Assembly (NCBI GenBank): GCA_007026445.1
Contig: VDMD01000030.1
Coordinates: forward strand, 186,001 to 250,000
Direction of reading: 5' to 3'
Length of the DNA: 64,000 bases
Origin: Schizophyllum amplum
Lineage: Eukaryota > Basidiomycota > Agaricomycetes > Agaricales > Schizophyllaceae
Shown here: positions 1 to 11,476 of the stretch, piece after piece
Position numbering within the stretch: position 1 is the first letter of the stretch
How the letters are laid out: every line of letters starts with the position of its first letter
Notes under the pieces: generated by a model
Seen by the model: only the letters and a program-made list of their open reading frames with translations
Told to the model about the DNA's origin: nothing
Databases searched by the model: none
Translations under genes and position numbers: made by a program

Positions 1-183
1 GAAGCGCAGAGCGAGGGGGTACGGGTGGAATTGAGAAGTCGAGGGAGGAAAGTGAAGCGGATGCGTTGGCATCAGGGGAAGGGTGAGCAAGAGACGCGTC
101 AGGGTGCGAAGGATGAAGGAGGAGTGCGAATGATGAGGGGAGAATGCGTGGACGTGGTGGACTACGAAGGGGCGAACACCTAG
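1..183 (+). CDS. Possible 3' end of a gene entering from the left
   Basis: Frame 1 is open from base 1 to a TAG at 181-183 and would encode about 60 charged residues (rich in Arg, Glu and Gly). No domain is recognisable and no splice site is visible. It may be the tail of a gene outside the window or a chance open frame in GC-rich DNA. The next 230 bases, up to the start of the duplicated block, show nothing else. Confidence 0.2.
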   Translation, partial: EAQSEGVRVELRSRGRKVKRMRWHQGKGEQETRQGAKDEGGVRMMRGECVDVVDYEGANT

Positions 184-425
184 GTCAAGGAGGTACAAGC
201 CGCGGGTACGCGTGGGGATCAGGGAGAGTGAGGAAAGTGGATCAAGCGCAACGAGACTTGAAGCAATTCCTAACCTCAGATAGCCCGACGCGTTCCATCT
301 TGTCCAACCCATCCAACCCAGCCAGACCTCTCTGCCTGCCCGCGCCGGCGCGACCCAGCGAGACGGAGTACATGTACAAGCCAAAACACGCACAGATACC
401 AACTAAAACTCACCCGGAAACTTCA

Positions 426-541
426 TCAGCTCTCCACGCCCTCGCCCGCGAGCCGCTCCTTTAGCATCGCCGCGGGCGTTGATTTCCCCCAGCGGTCCAA
501 GCCGTCGGTGGAGATGAATGCGCCGGGGATGGGCATAATGG
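426..541 (-). pseudogene. Relic of an unidentified protein C-terminus
   Basis: On the minus strand an open stretch ends at a TGA (426-428) and encodes a Trp-Gly-Lys-Ser-Thr motif followed by AAMLKERLAGEG. A similar tail (WGKPT, then AAELKERLAEEG) occurs at 7858-7970 in the other copy of the duplication. Upstream the frame soon meets a stop, so only a last exon or fragment remains. The protein family was not recognised. Confidence 0.4.
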
Positions 542-764
542 CCCAATAGTATTGCTGGCGTTGTGTTTATGCTGGAGTCGTGGTTCTTCTACCGGGACGA
601 TGTCGCTGCTGGGGAGATTGATGTCGCTGTCGATGTGGCGTAGCTATCGACGTTCTATGGTGTCTTCATCGTGGCCCTTGAGCACGCTGCCCTGAGGACG
701 GCCTCAGAAGTCAACGAGGTGATCTGGGATGATGAGCGGAGAGAACAAAAGATCCAGAACCCGG

Positions 765-1080
765 GCCCGTCGCGTCGCGTACGTCACGCAACGCGTCCGT
801 GACGCGGGACCCACACTGACCCACATTCGACAACATCTCCACTGCTCTCCGGCAACCATTGTTCTCAGGCGGACACTCAGCAGGGCTTCCGCTTCAGAAG
901 AGTTGATGATGAGACGCGTATATACAGATATTATACTAATATACATTCCACCATTTCCGCACACCAGAATCCGCACGCCCGTAAATAAAATCTTTCCACA
1001 ATCGTGGAACTCGTCCGGGTTCCGACGACTCTTGCGCAGCTGAACCCCGTCCTCCACCACAAGACCTTCGAGTGAAGGGG
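765..1080. other. About 310 bp present only in the left duplicate
   Basis: Comparing the 3' flanks of FunK1-A and FunK1-B, sequence is collinear on both sides, but this copy holds roughly 310 extra bases. They include a GC-rich start with imperfect inverted repeats around ACGTCACGCAACGCGT and an AT-rich centre. No terminal inverted repeat or clear target duplication was found. It could be an insertion here or a deletion from the other copy. Confidence 0.45.
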
Positions 1081-1509
1081 TCTGTACCCTTCACCTCACC
1101 TCCCGTTGGACGCGCGGCGCCGCCTGGGCCCGACGTGCTCCGCGTATGTATCGCTCGTCTCGCGTACGCTCCCGCTCTCGTTCGAGCGGCGGCGGCGTGG
1201 TCGTAGAGACACTGGAGCCATGCAGAGGGTGACAGCTCGACTGAGGATCCCGCGATTTCTCCTCCCGGATGATGTTGGGACGTCGACAAAGCGACGAATG
1301 GAGTTTGGCGATGCGGGCGGGGTGGGCCGCTCTTCTGCACATCGGATGACGCGCCCGCGCCCGCTCTCGTCAGAGGAGGCTGCGGCTGCGGCGTGGTCGT
1401 ATATGCATGCTGGAGTGTGATCCGCTGAGCGGCGGCCCGATTATGAGGCCCGGAATCGCATCTCCAAGCTGTCAAGCTAAGGCGTCGACGAACGCGACGC
1501 ACGGGACTA

Positions 1510-3778
1510 CTAGGCGAGGTCGACCACCTTCCTCCGCCTCCAGCAGCGAGTGAGGCGTCCCGTGTCGGGACTACGCTCCCACACAACGAAGCTCTCGGTA
1601 TCTGCGACCGTCTTCGCCTTCTTCGCAGGGCGCCCATGCGCCACCAAGGTGCGCTGCGAGTCGTCGCTGTATTCCGACGACGACGCCGCGGCCGCCTTGT
1701 CCCGCGCTCGGGACGCCCGCGTCTTCGCCCCCTTGGGCGCCTGCGGCTGAACACCGCCCCTCTTCCTCTTCGGACGTCCCAGACCCTTGTCGCCATCTAT
1801 GGAGGGCGACCCGCCCGTCTTCACCTGTGTATTGGGACTGTCGCTCTGCACAGCCTGCCTCGCTCGGATATGACGGTCGAAGATGGTAAGAACGTCGGCG
1901 TGTGACGCCATTTGCAGCTCATCCGTTTCTGGGTCCCAGGTGCGCATAATGACCGTTCGGAGGTCGCATACGAGTGTCTTGAGGTCATCGAAGTACGGGT
2001 CGATCACGCTGTCGAGGAATGCGATGAAATCGGTATCGTCGAACTTGTGCATGATCCGCCATTTACGATTGCCGTTTCCCTCAAACCAGGGACCCATAGG
2101 GGAGGTCCGTATGTCGAAGTCCTTGCGAGGTGTATTCGAAGGGCCGGAGTAGCTCGCGCATACAATCATGAGCACGTAGAGGAAGGACTCGAGGTCATGC
2201 CATGGTCCGCGCTTGGGATAGTTCCAGAGAACCTCGCATGCCATGAAAGGGACAGTACCCTGGTGCGTCGCTGTATCAGTAAAGAACTTGCTGAAGAGTG
2301 AAGATGCGCACCGTTCTTTTGCTAGTGAAGCCTTGATTGGGTTCGTTCGGGACTGTGCAGACCTTGATGGCGCAATCGAGGTCGATAAGTATCCCTCGAC
2401 GCAGCGCCGATCCGGCCTGTTGATGTATCATCACGTTGTTGTCACTGATGTCGCAGTGCAGCATATTTCTCCGCTCGTAGAGGTCGCCGTGCGCTATGTC
2501 AACATGAGTATACGATGCGGTCGGCCGTCGATGGCACTCACCGTCGATAGCATCGCGAAAGACACGAAGAAGTTCTTCCTTCGACGAGAAGTCCTGCAGC
2601 CGTCTCGCGTAAGGTCGAAGAACGAGCCGCCGCAGCTCCTGCTCGGACCGATCGTAAAGCTGAGCGCACATGTCGCGCGCCCAGACGGTCGACCGCGGTC
2701 GACCATCAGGTCCCAGGACAGTCTCTTCACAGACTAAGTCCGCAATGCCTGCAATCCCACGGGCCTCCTTAAGAAGGTCGCCTTCGGTAGGACATAGCCG
2801 CGCGGTCGCCCATATGTTCTTGATGACGAGATCCTCGTCGTCTGTCGGGCGACGACAACGCCAGCATATCGTCCCGCGTCCGCGTATGCTCCGGGTGATC
2901 GAGAGGGTTTCGAGGATCTCGTAGTCCGCCCCGCCGACGGTCACGAACCGTCGGCCGTCGCGCAATACGATCGAGGTATCCTTGCCGCCATAGGACTTGT
3001 CGAGGACAGTGAGACCCATGATGATGCGAGCAAACGAGACAACGTGAGTGTGGATGTTGTATGTGCCCGACAGCACGCGTCCGGCACGGTCGAAATAGGC
3101 GAGCTGGAAGTCGTTGCCGGCGAGGGCGACCCCGACATGGAATAGCCGGTCTTCCTGGGCCATGAAGATGTTGGCGGCGCCAGCCGATAGCCGCTCAAGA
3201 AGGTCAGGCATGTCGTCTTCCTTCGATGCCATCTGCATGTCGCAGAGTATGTCGGCCCATCCGACAACGTCCAGATATGCGTCCGAGAGCCCTACGCCGG
3301 TCACTTGAGCAGTGTCGCCATTCGACAACACGCGAGAGCTGTGAACGACGGTCCACTGACGAGCGCGGGCAGGAAGAGGTAGATTCTCGTCCGCGTATTT
3401 GCCCCAGGAGCAATAAGTGAGGTCGTTCAAGAATCTGGCCATAGCGTAGACACGTTGTGCGCTGTCAGATGGCGCAGAGGAGTCCGGATATCGCAGCCAC
3501 ACGTGTTTCTCTCCATCGAAGAGGACACCCTGCACGGCGCCGACAAGGAAGTTAGGAGTACAAGCAGGAGGAAAGCGTTCGTTTCCAAAGAGCGCCTGGA
3601 TGATGTTGGGCGCCGTCTTAGAGTTTCGTTCCATGTCGAGAACATTGTCCTTGTCTGCGGCGGGCTGCGTCGGAAGAATCCGAGCGATTGGAGGGGGGAG
3701 GTGAATGTAAGGGTAGCTGAGGGATTGGGTGCTGTGTCGATCGTTCATTGCATCTCCTTCGACTAGGCTGGATGTCAT
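1510..3778 (-). CDS. FunK1-A: fungal-type protein kinase
   Basis: Predicted Ser/Thr-type kinase of the fungal FunK1 family (Pkinase_fungal). Exons are 3778-2542, 2493-2312 and 2259-1510, with introns of 48 and 52 bp, giving 722 residues. The first true ATG is at 3778; it matches the B start (MTS...GD). A FunK1 N-terminal region (about 40-290) is followed by a GRGT loop, CWRC (C305/C308), predicted ATP-binding K320, HCD catalytic loop (H425, D427, N432) and metal-binding D450 in LIDLD. The HDLESFLYVL segment comes just after exon 3 begins. The C-terminal tail is basic, with a KRKRGG cluster that may be a nuclear signal. It lies divergent from FunK1-C with 1 kb between them, and is very similar to FunK1-B. 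Substrate is unknown. The frame is intact, so it is probably functional. Confidence 0.88.
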
Positions 3779-4799
3779 ACTTGAGGGCAACTTGCGTCAG
3801 TTTCGGCACCAACATGGGCTACGCGTCACGTACATCGCAGCAGGATAACGGGAATGTCGTGCAGGATCAAGAGGACAATGACGGAGAGATTATCGGGAGC
3901 GCGTAAGAGTGGCTTGGTCAGATTCTAACGACAAGAAAGAAGATGAGTTCGATGAGACCGAGTGGCCGTGAAGGTCAGGATCAAGGACGCGTTCGTGACA
4001 ATGAGCATTTGATAATCCACGGGCGCCACGTGGCGGTCACACGGGTCTCGCACCGATCGCCGGTGGCCACGCCTTCGTAAGTCCAGTAAGTAACTTTGAC
4101 TGCCGGCCGACGCCTTGTAATCAGGAATATATCACCGTGACAAGCGATGTTGGAACGCTGAATAATGGGGCTCTATCAGTATATACGATGTGCTGTCTGC
4201 CGCGTAACGTGGAGTCTATGGATTCTCAAGGATTTGGGGATCAGCGCGCGAGCACGACTCCCAGCCCCAGATCCCAGAGCCGAGTTCTAAGACAATTGAA
4301 ATATGACACTAGTTCTCTTAATTTCTGGACATTGCGATGTCTTCAGAGGGTGCGGTGGGTGGGTGCTTGAGCTGTGCAGCCCGGCGAGGGCAGCGACGCG
4401 GCTGCGATGAGCGATCGCAGCAAGAGGCGATCGGACTTTTCCGATCGCTGCCATCATCCATAGACCAACCTCCGGCCCGCCCCTCGTACCTCGGAGCCTG
4501 CCGGACTCACAAGCTGTGGTGCCACATGGCGTGCCTCTTGCGATCACGAGCAGCTCACGTGACGCAAACATTACACAGCCTTGTGCTCATACGGCAAGTC
4601 ACCTGTGGCCATCGTCGATCATTGTTTCTTTTCCCCAACGTCCATCATCCGCCGACTCTCCTGGGAAACCTCGTCTCCGACTCACACTCGGGGCTGCTAC
4701 TACGGCAGTGCGTAAAACTTGCAGGGACTTCAATATAGATCTGACGGTACTTAGGTCGGATCTATCCTACCCAGTGGCCACCCACACCTATCAGTAGTC
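3779..4799. other. Shared upstream region of FunK1-A and FunK1-C
   Basis: This 1 kb gap separates two divergent kinase genes. The first 300 bp belong to the duplicated block. It holds CACGTG palindromes at 4027-4032 (A side) and 4556-4561 (C side, followed by ACGC). No coding exon was supported. Confidence 0.5.
4027..4032. promoter_or_regulatory. CACGTG site upstream of FunK1-A
   Basis: This palindromic E-box-type site (a typical bHLH target) lies about 250 bp upstream of the FunK1-A ATG. The duplicate gene B keeps one at the matching place (11052-11057), in a conserved stretch ending with GTCACACGG. Function is inferred from conservation only. Confidence 0.4.
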
Positions 4800-7372
4800 A
4801 TGGACAGGCTAAAGCAAGTTATTGCAAGTCCACGATCTGTCAAGGTCTCCTCTACACCAGGAGCAGTCATGACCTCGTCCAGCTCCCGGGCCGATCCACT
4901 CAGCGCGCACGACTACTCGCACCACGATCACATCGACAGCCTCATCCACGATGAGCTCAGTGGCGACGCCACTCGAAACCAAGTCCCGAACCTTGTCGAG
5001 CATATCTTTCCAGACCACGCGTTTCCTATTTCTATCGATGAAGTCTACAAGGCTATGACTCGCGGACGGTCTCCACTGTACAGCCCAAAGCGGCGGGTAT
5101 GGCGCGGCGCTCCTGACTTTTGGCTTAAGAACCAGGAGCACGCTGTCGCAGACTGGTTCGAGAAACTTGCCAGTGCTGCTAAGGCGCTCATCGCTGAAAA
5201 GAAGAAGAGCGAAGACCCAGAGTCAGCGGCGGCGCAAGATCCTGCTACGCCACCGCAGCCGAAGCCTCGACGCTGGTCCGCTGACTTTTGCGATGAGCCT
5301 TTGTCCGAGGCCGCATTCGATATGAAACGCAAGCCCGACATCGTGGGCCTCGACGAGCTGCCGGTCACCTGGAAGAACGCTTGTGTCGACGTGCAGATCA
5401 AATCGAACGAGAAGCTCGAGAACAAGATTGTCTTGCAACTGCACGATGGCGCATTCAGCATTCTCTCCGCGCAGGACATCCGACTCTTTCACATAGGCTG
5501 TGGTATTGCTGGCGACCTCATCTGGGTGAACTATTACGATCGATCGGGCTGTTTGCGTTCGCGGCCAGCCAGCATCCATGCCGAGCCGCTCCTCTTCCTT
5601 CGCATACTACTTGGACTGACGCTATTGGACAAGAACTACCTCGGATACGATTCCACCATCGAGGTGTCTGTGGACGACGAGCGATTCGTCACCGTCGAAG
5701 GCGTCAAATACGAGATCTTGCACATCATCTGCCAACGGCCTGGTATTTGCGGTCTTGCGACGGTCTGTTGGCTATGCCAGGATGTTTCGACTGAAGATCT
5801 TGTTGTAATCAAGAACTCTTGGATGGACCGCAGCCGGGCAAACACTGAGGCCGACTTACTGAGAAAAGCGAACGAGGCCGGTGTGAAGGGCATCCCAACT
5901 GTCATTGGCTTCGAGTTCGTGGAACGTGACGATGCTCGAGTCTCGACAGCGCGCATTCGCGAGGACCTACTTCCGGACGAGCAGCATGCGGATACACGAG
6001 AGCTGACAAGATTGGTCATGAAAGAATGTTACGATGGCCTTGCCGAGAGCTTCACTTCCCCGTCTGATCTTCTTTCACTCCTGCGAGACTCTGTCGAAGG
6101 TAAGCAGTTTGCCGTGGATGAAGACTGGAATGTTTACTAATAATCATTGTTGCTCAGCACACAAATCCCTGTACGAGGATGCCAAGATCATTCACGCCGA
6201 TATTAGCGACAAGAACATCGTTGTGAAAACAGACCCCTTGTCTGGCAAGCGCCGCGGCTGCCTGATCGATCTCAACTATGCTATCGATATGGAGCACAAG
6301 CGCGAAAGTTCGTCTAAGGGCTCGAAGAGTGTGAGTCCCTGAATAAATCTCCTCTCAGTCACTCAGTCACTGATGCACTGGTTCTGTATATCAGGCACAA
6401 GTCTTCTTTATATCCCCTCAGCTTCTCACCGACCCGAATATTGTTTCCCATGATCACCACCACGATCTCGACTCATTCTTGTTCGTTCTCATGTGGATCA
6501 CATTTGCATACGGAGGCCCCGGGGGTGCACTTCGTGTGTGGAACATCAAGAACTCCGAGGTAGCCGGGTGGATGGACAAGGATAAGCGTACCGCTGGCAA
6601 TAACAAGCAAGGCACCATGAGCTGGAAGCGGGTGGACACATTCGGATATTTTCTGCAGGAGAATATGGCACCATATTTCGTCGATCTGCAGCCTTGCATC
6701 CTCGAACTGCGCTCAGCCCTCTTTGTAAACGTTGACAAGCCGGCCACACACTCAGACATGATCAACATCCTCACTGCGCATATCGACCGACTGCGACTTG
6801 GGGAAGAGAAACCATTGACAGCGACGAAGTCAGAGGATGGACACGAGCAGTGGATGAACTCGTTTGCGAAACCTAAAGATGACTTTACGGCGAGGATCCT
6901 GGTATCCAGCGCCGAGATTATCCAAGTCTCCACTACATGCGATGGCTCCAAAGGTGCGTTTAGTATCTTCAGATGATCAGGCGTTATTAACTGCGATACA
7001 GGTGCAGACCGGGCCGCGCCAACCACTCGCGCAACTGACCCGGCACCGACACGCATGACACGAACCGGAAAGCGTACACGCCAAGACTCTGTGACATCCC
7101 TGTACGCCGAGAAGACTTGTTACTGCAATCGCATTGCGCAGAACGGAGACGAGGGCGGCATCGTGACATGCAAAAGCTATGAGTGCACGGTCAAGCGGGT
7201 GAGCCTCAAGAGTCGCATGTGATTGTAGTACCCAACTGACATAGTATGGTCCTAGTTCCACAGGACCTGCGTTAAAGACGAACTCGGACCCAATGGCAGC
7301 ACGACGGGGTGGCGTTGTGGATCGTGCGACACGAACCCGAAGAAGAAGAAGAAGGCAGCTCTGGACTCGTAA
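4800..7372 (+). CDS. FunK1-C: fungal-type kinase fused to a PHD-type zinc finger
   Basis: Exons are 4800-6099, 6158-6330, 6395-6953, 7002-7198 and 7256-7372 (introns 58, 64, 48 and 57 bp), giving 781 residues; an alternative start is Met24 (4869). The kinase part has CWLC (C323/C326), K338, HADISDKN (H446, D448, N453) and D471 in LIDLN. The GRGT loop seen in the other copies is replaced by CGLAT. The last two exons encode a Cys4-His-Cys3 finger: C717, C719, C734, C739, H745, C748, C764, C767, with FHRTC and WRCGSC, the PHD layout. A poly-Lys stretch (772-776) follows. PHD fingers usually read histone H3 tails, so a chromatin-linked kinase is inferred, not shown. None of the other five kinases in the window has this finger. 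Sequence is clearly diverged from A/B and D/E/F. Confidence 0.85.
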
Positions 7373-7857
7373 TCTCTGCCACACTCCTTATCATCATCCT
7401 ACCATCTTCCCGTTAACGACACGGCAACGACACGCCCGGACAAAGGCTGTACTGGACATTTGGGGGCTGGTCCCTCCGCCTTGTCTTTCGTATTTGTATT
7501 GTGATTGTACTTGACTCGCTCGTATACGCACACTGTCCTTCATCTATCTCACCAGCACTATCCTTAAGCTTCATCTATGTAATATAATGTATGCCCTCAT
7601 CACGTCGAGTTGAATCCTCGCGCCTCCTACGTGAGAGACGCGGCAGGTGCAGTCGAACTGCAAAGGCACGTGATCGCGTGGGCTTTCCCCAATCGGATGT
7701 TGCTCGAACGTTGGACTGAAATGCCTTCGTGCAACCTCCGTCATCCGTGGAACCAACTCTCAGTCTCTCACTACTGACTGACAGCTATCACCCTGTCCAG
7801 CTACCCTCCATGCACCAGCGCGACGGTCTCCCGCGGACGAGCACCATCAGACGCGCA
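7373..7857. other. Gap after FunK1-C
   Basis: This is the 3' flank of FunK1-C, leading into the right copy of the duplication. Nothing recognisable was seen. Confidence 0.4.
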
Positions 7858-7970
7858 TCACCCGGAAACTTCATCCGCTCGACCATCACCCCCCTCCTCC
7901 GCCAGCCGCTCCTTCAGCTCCGCCGCCCGCGTCGGTTTCCCCCAGTTGTCAGTGACGATAGATGCGATGA
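7858..7970 (-). pseudogene. Relic of an unidentified protein C-terminus, second copy
   Basis: This minus-strand open stretch ends at the TGA at 7858-7860 and carries NWGKPT followed by AAELKERLAEEG. It is the counterpart of the relic at 426-541. No start and no upstream exon are visible. Confidence 0.4.
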
Positions 7971-10900
7971 GTAATTATGCTGGGGCCGCGGTACTTGTTG
8001 GGATGATTTTGCTGTCTATATGACGTCGCTATCGACGTTGCTTCGGTGTCTTCATGGTGCGAGGAGGAGAGGCTCAGAAGTCGACGAGGAGATCTTGGCC
8101 GATGAGCGGAGAAAACAAATGATTCAGATCCCGTCGGGCCACGGTACTCTTCACCGCGACTCCGGGTGCACGCGCGGCGCCGCCTGGGCCCGACGTGGTC
8201 CGCGAATGTGTCGCTCGTCTCGTGGACGCTCCCGCTCTCGTTCTAGCGGCGGCGGCGTGGTATTAAAGGCACTGGAGTCATGCACTGGGCGGCAGCTCGA
8301 CTGCAGATTTCTCCTCCTGGATGATGTGAGGACGTCGACAAAGCGACGCACCGAGTTTGGCGACGCGAGCGGGGTGGGCCGCTCCTCTGCACAGCGGAGA
8401 ACGCACCCGCGCCAGCTCTCGTTAGAGGAGGCTGCGGCTGCGGCGTGGTTGTACATGCATGCTGGAGTTATCCGCTGAGCGGCGGCTTGATTATGAGTCC
8501 CGGAATTGCATCTCCAAGCTGTCAAGCTAAGGCGTCGACGAAAGCGACGCACGGGACTAGGCGAGGACGACCGCCTTCCTCCGCCTCCAGCAGCGAGTGA
8601 GGCGTCCCGTATCAGGACTACGCTCCCACACAACGAAGCTCTCGGTATCTGCGACCGTCTTCGCCTTCTTCGCAGGGCGCCCATGCGCCACCAAGGTGCG
8701 CTCCGAGTCGTCGCTGTATTGCGACGACGTGGCCGCCTTGTTCCGCGTTCGTGACGCCCGCGTTTTCGCCCCCTTGGGCGCCTGCGGGTGAACACCACCC
8801 CTCTTCCTCTTCGGACGTCCCAGACCCATGCCATCCATAGAAGGCGACCCGCCGGTCTTCACCTGCGTATCTGGATTGTCGCAAAGCGCAACCTGCCTCG
8901 CTCGGATATGGCGGTCGAAGATGGCAAGAACGTCGGCGTGTGATGCCATTTGCAGCTCATCCGTTTCTGGGTCCCAGGTGCGCATAATGACCGTTCGGAG
9001 ATCGCATACGAGCTCCTTGAGGTCATAGAAGTAAGGGTCGAATACGCTGTCGAGGAATGCGATGAAGTCGGTATCGTTGAATTTGTGCATGATCCGCCAT
9101 TTACGATTGCCGTTTCCCTCAAACCAGGGACCCATAGGGGAGGTCCGTATGTCGAAGTCCTTGCGAGGCGTATTCGAAGGGCCAGAGTAGCTCGCGCATA
9201 CGGTCATGAGCACGTAGAGGAACGACTCTAGGTCATGCCACGGTCCGCGCTTGGGATAGTTCCAGAGAACCTCGCATGCCATGAAAGGTACAGTGCCCTG
9301 AGGCGTAGCTGTATCAGTAAAGAGCTTGCCGAAGATTGAAGAAGCGCACCGTTCTCTTGCTAGTAAGTCCTTGATTGGGCTCGTCCGGCACGCTGCAGAC
9401 CTTGATAGCGCAATCGAGGTCGATAAGTATCCCTCGACGCAGCGCCGATCCGGCCTGTTGATGTATCATCACGTTGTTGTCACTGATGTCGCAGTGCAGC
9501 AGATCTCTCCGCTCGTAGAGGTCGCCGTGCGCTATGCCGACGTTAGTATACGATACGCTCGGCCATCGATAGCACTCACCGTCGATAGCATCGCGAAAGA
9601 CGCGAAGAAGTTCTTCCTTGGACGAGAACTCTTGAAGCCGTCTCGCGTAAGGTCGAAGAACGAGCCGCCGCAGCTCCTGCTCGGACCGGGCGTATAGCTC
9701 GACGCACATGTCGCGCATCCAGGTGGTCGAACGCGGGCGACCATCGGGCATTAGAACAGTCTCTTCGCAGACTAAGTCCGTAATGCCTGCAATCCCACGG
9801 GCCTCCTTGAGAAGGTCGCCTTCACTAGGACATCGCCGCGCATTCGCCCATATGTTCTTGATGACGAGGTCCTCGTCGTCTGTCGAGCGACGACAACGCC
9901 AGCATATTGTCCCGCGTCCGCATATGCTCCGGGTAATCGAGAGGGTCTCGATGATCTCGTAGTCCGCCCCACCGACGGTCACAAACCGTCGGCCGTCGCG
10001 CAATACGATCGAGGTATCCTTGCCGCCGTAGGACTTGTCGAGAACCGTGAGGCCCATGACGATGCGAGCAAACGAGACAGCATAAGCGTGGATGTCGTAC
10101 GTGCCCGACAGCACGCGCCCGGCACGGTCGAAGTAGGCAATCTGGAAGTCGTTCCCGGCAACAGCGATACCGACATGGAATAGCCGGTCTTCTTGGGCCA
10201 TGAAGATGTTGGCGGCGCCGGCCGATAATCGCTCAAGAACGCCAGGCATTTCTTCTTCCTTCGGTGCCATCTGCAGGTCGCAGAGTATGTCGGCCCATCC
10301 GACAGCGGCGTTTAGATATGCGTCCGAGAGCGCTACGCCAATCACCCGAGCGGTGTCGCCATTCGACAACACGCGAGAGCTGTCGGTGACGGTCCACTGA
10401 CGAGCGCAAACAGGAAGCGGCAGGTTCTCGTCGGCGTAGGCGCCCCAGGAGCAACGAGTAAGGTCGTTTAAGAAGCTGACCATAACGCTTTCACGTTGCT
10501 TGCCGTCAGATGGCAGAGAGGGATCGGGATATCGCAGCCACACGTGTTTCTTCAGATCGAAGAGAACTTCGTCCACGGAGGGAACGATGATGTTAGGAGT
10601 ACACGCAGGAGCGAAGTGTTCGTTTCCGAAAAGCGCGTAGATAATCTCGGGCGATGTTTTGGAATTTCGTTCCATGTCGAGGACATTATCCTTATCCACG
10701 GCGGGCTGAGTGAGAAGAAGTTGCACGGTGGGAAGGGGTAGGGGGCTATGAGGGAAGGGAAGGGGTTCACAACTGTGTTGCTCATTGCTGGTATCTCCTT
10801 CGGTTCGACGGGATGTCATGCTTAAGAGTAACTAATGGTCAATGTTGGCAAGAGTTTGGGCAACGCGTGACGTACATTGCGACAACGACGATGTCGTGCA

Positions 10901-11110
10901 GAGTCGACAGAACGACGACCCTGAGATTGACAAAGATGTGTGAAGGGGCTTGTTGAGAGCCTGAATACAAGAGTCAAAATGAGTCTGGAAGAAGACGAGT
11001 TGCTGTGAAGGTGGTGGTCAGGATCAACGTTCGTGACAATCGGCACTTGACCACGTGGTAGTCACACGGACTCGCACCGGTCGCACGCCGTTGTGCACCT
11101 ATGCCTCGTT
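7859..11110. repeat. Segmental duplication, right copy
   Basis: Direct, diverged copy of about 411-4080. It contains the C-terminal relic, 3' flanking sequence, FunK1-B and about 290 bp of its upstream DNA. It lacks the ~310 bp found at 765-1080 in the left copy. Intron lengths of the kinase (48 and 52 bp) are the same in both copies. Confidence 0.8.
8557..10819 (-). CDS. FunK1-B: fungal-type protein kinase
   Basis: Exons are 10819-9580, 9531-9350 and 9297-8557, giving 720 residues in an intact frame. It is the duplicate of FunK1-A, with the same intron sites and lengths. It has the GRGT loop, the CWRC pair, the VIK lysine segment, the catalytic loop HCDISDNNVM and the LIDLD motif. The protein ends with a variable basic linker (KRKRGG, then Lys/Arg-rich sequence) and a conserved SFVVWERSPDTGRLTRCWRR tail shared with A. 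Differences from A are scattered substitutions and a few small in-frame indels, mostly in the N-terminal 30 residues and the tail linker. Both copies remaining open suggests coding selection. Specific substrate is unknown. Confidence 0.88.
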
Positions 11111-11476
11111 ACAATATTCAATTCACCATAGGCTACTGTGGGATTCTGGACAGCTTTACACGGAATTTTCTGCGCAATTGCCAAACTAAATAAATAGAGC
11201 ACCGCGTTACGTGGAGATCGTGACATGACGTTCTCGTGATGTCCTTGCGATCACGGGCAACGCACGTGACAAAAGCGAACCACATCCATTGCGCGCGCGC
11301 ATACTCGCCACCAAGGCTCGAACCGCTTCGATTCAAATGAGGTTTGGGCCTCCAGCTCAATAAATACTGTAAGGAGCATTTTCGGGCAATGCGGGTTGGA
11401 CTTTCACGATGTACACATACATCAGTTTTCCCGGGTTTCGGTATGCGTTATGCTCCGAGCAACGCCTACTTGTACT
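10820..11476. promoter_or_regulatory. FunK1-B upstream region
   Basis: The first ~290 bp match the FunK1-A upstream region and hold a CACGTG palindrome at 11052-11057. A further GCACGTGAC occurs near 11263. The rest, up to the 3' end of the NmrA-like gene, shows no gene. Confidence 0.4.

Larger units (their letters stand above)
411..4080. repeat. Segmental duplication, left copy
   Basis: This block is a diverged direct copy of about 7859-11110. Matching parts, in order, are: a C-terminal coding relic (about 426-541), non-coding sequence, the whole FunK1-A gene and about 300 bp of its upstream region, including a CACGTG site. The two copies differ by point changes, small indels and an extra ~310 bp here near 765-1080. 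FunK1-C lies between the copies. Ends are approximate because alignment was by eye. Confidence 0.8.

Noticed and set aside
704..1060. 118-codon minus-strand frame downstream of FunK1-A
   Set aside because: It falls within the ~310 bp segment unique to the left copy and shows no similarity to anything recognised.
936..1796. 286-codon minus-strand frame overlapping the end of FunK1-A (and its counterpart 8151-8834 in B)
   Set aside because: The frame is similar in both copies only because the DNA is duplicated; its product is an Arg-rich shadow of the kinase tail frame and continues into non-coding sequence.
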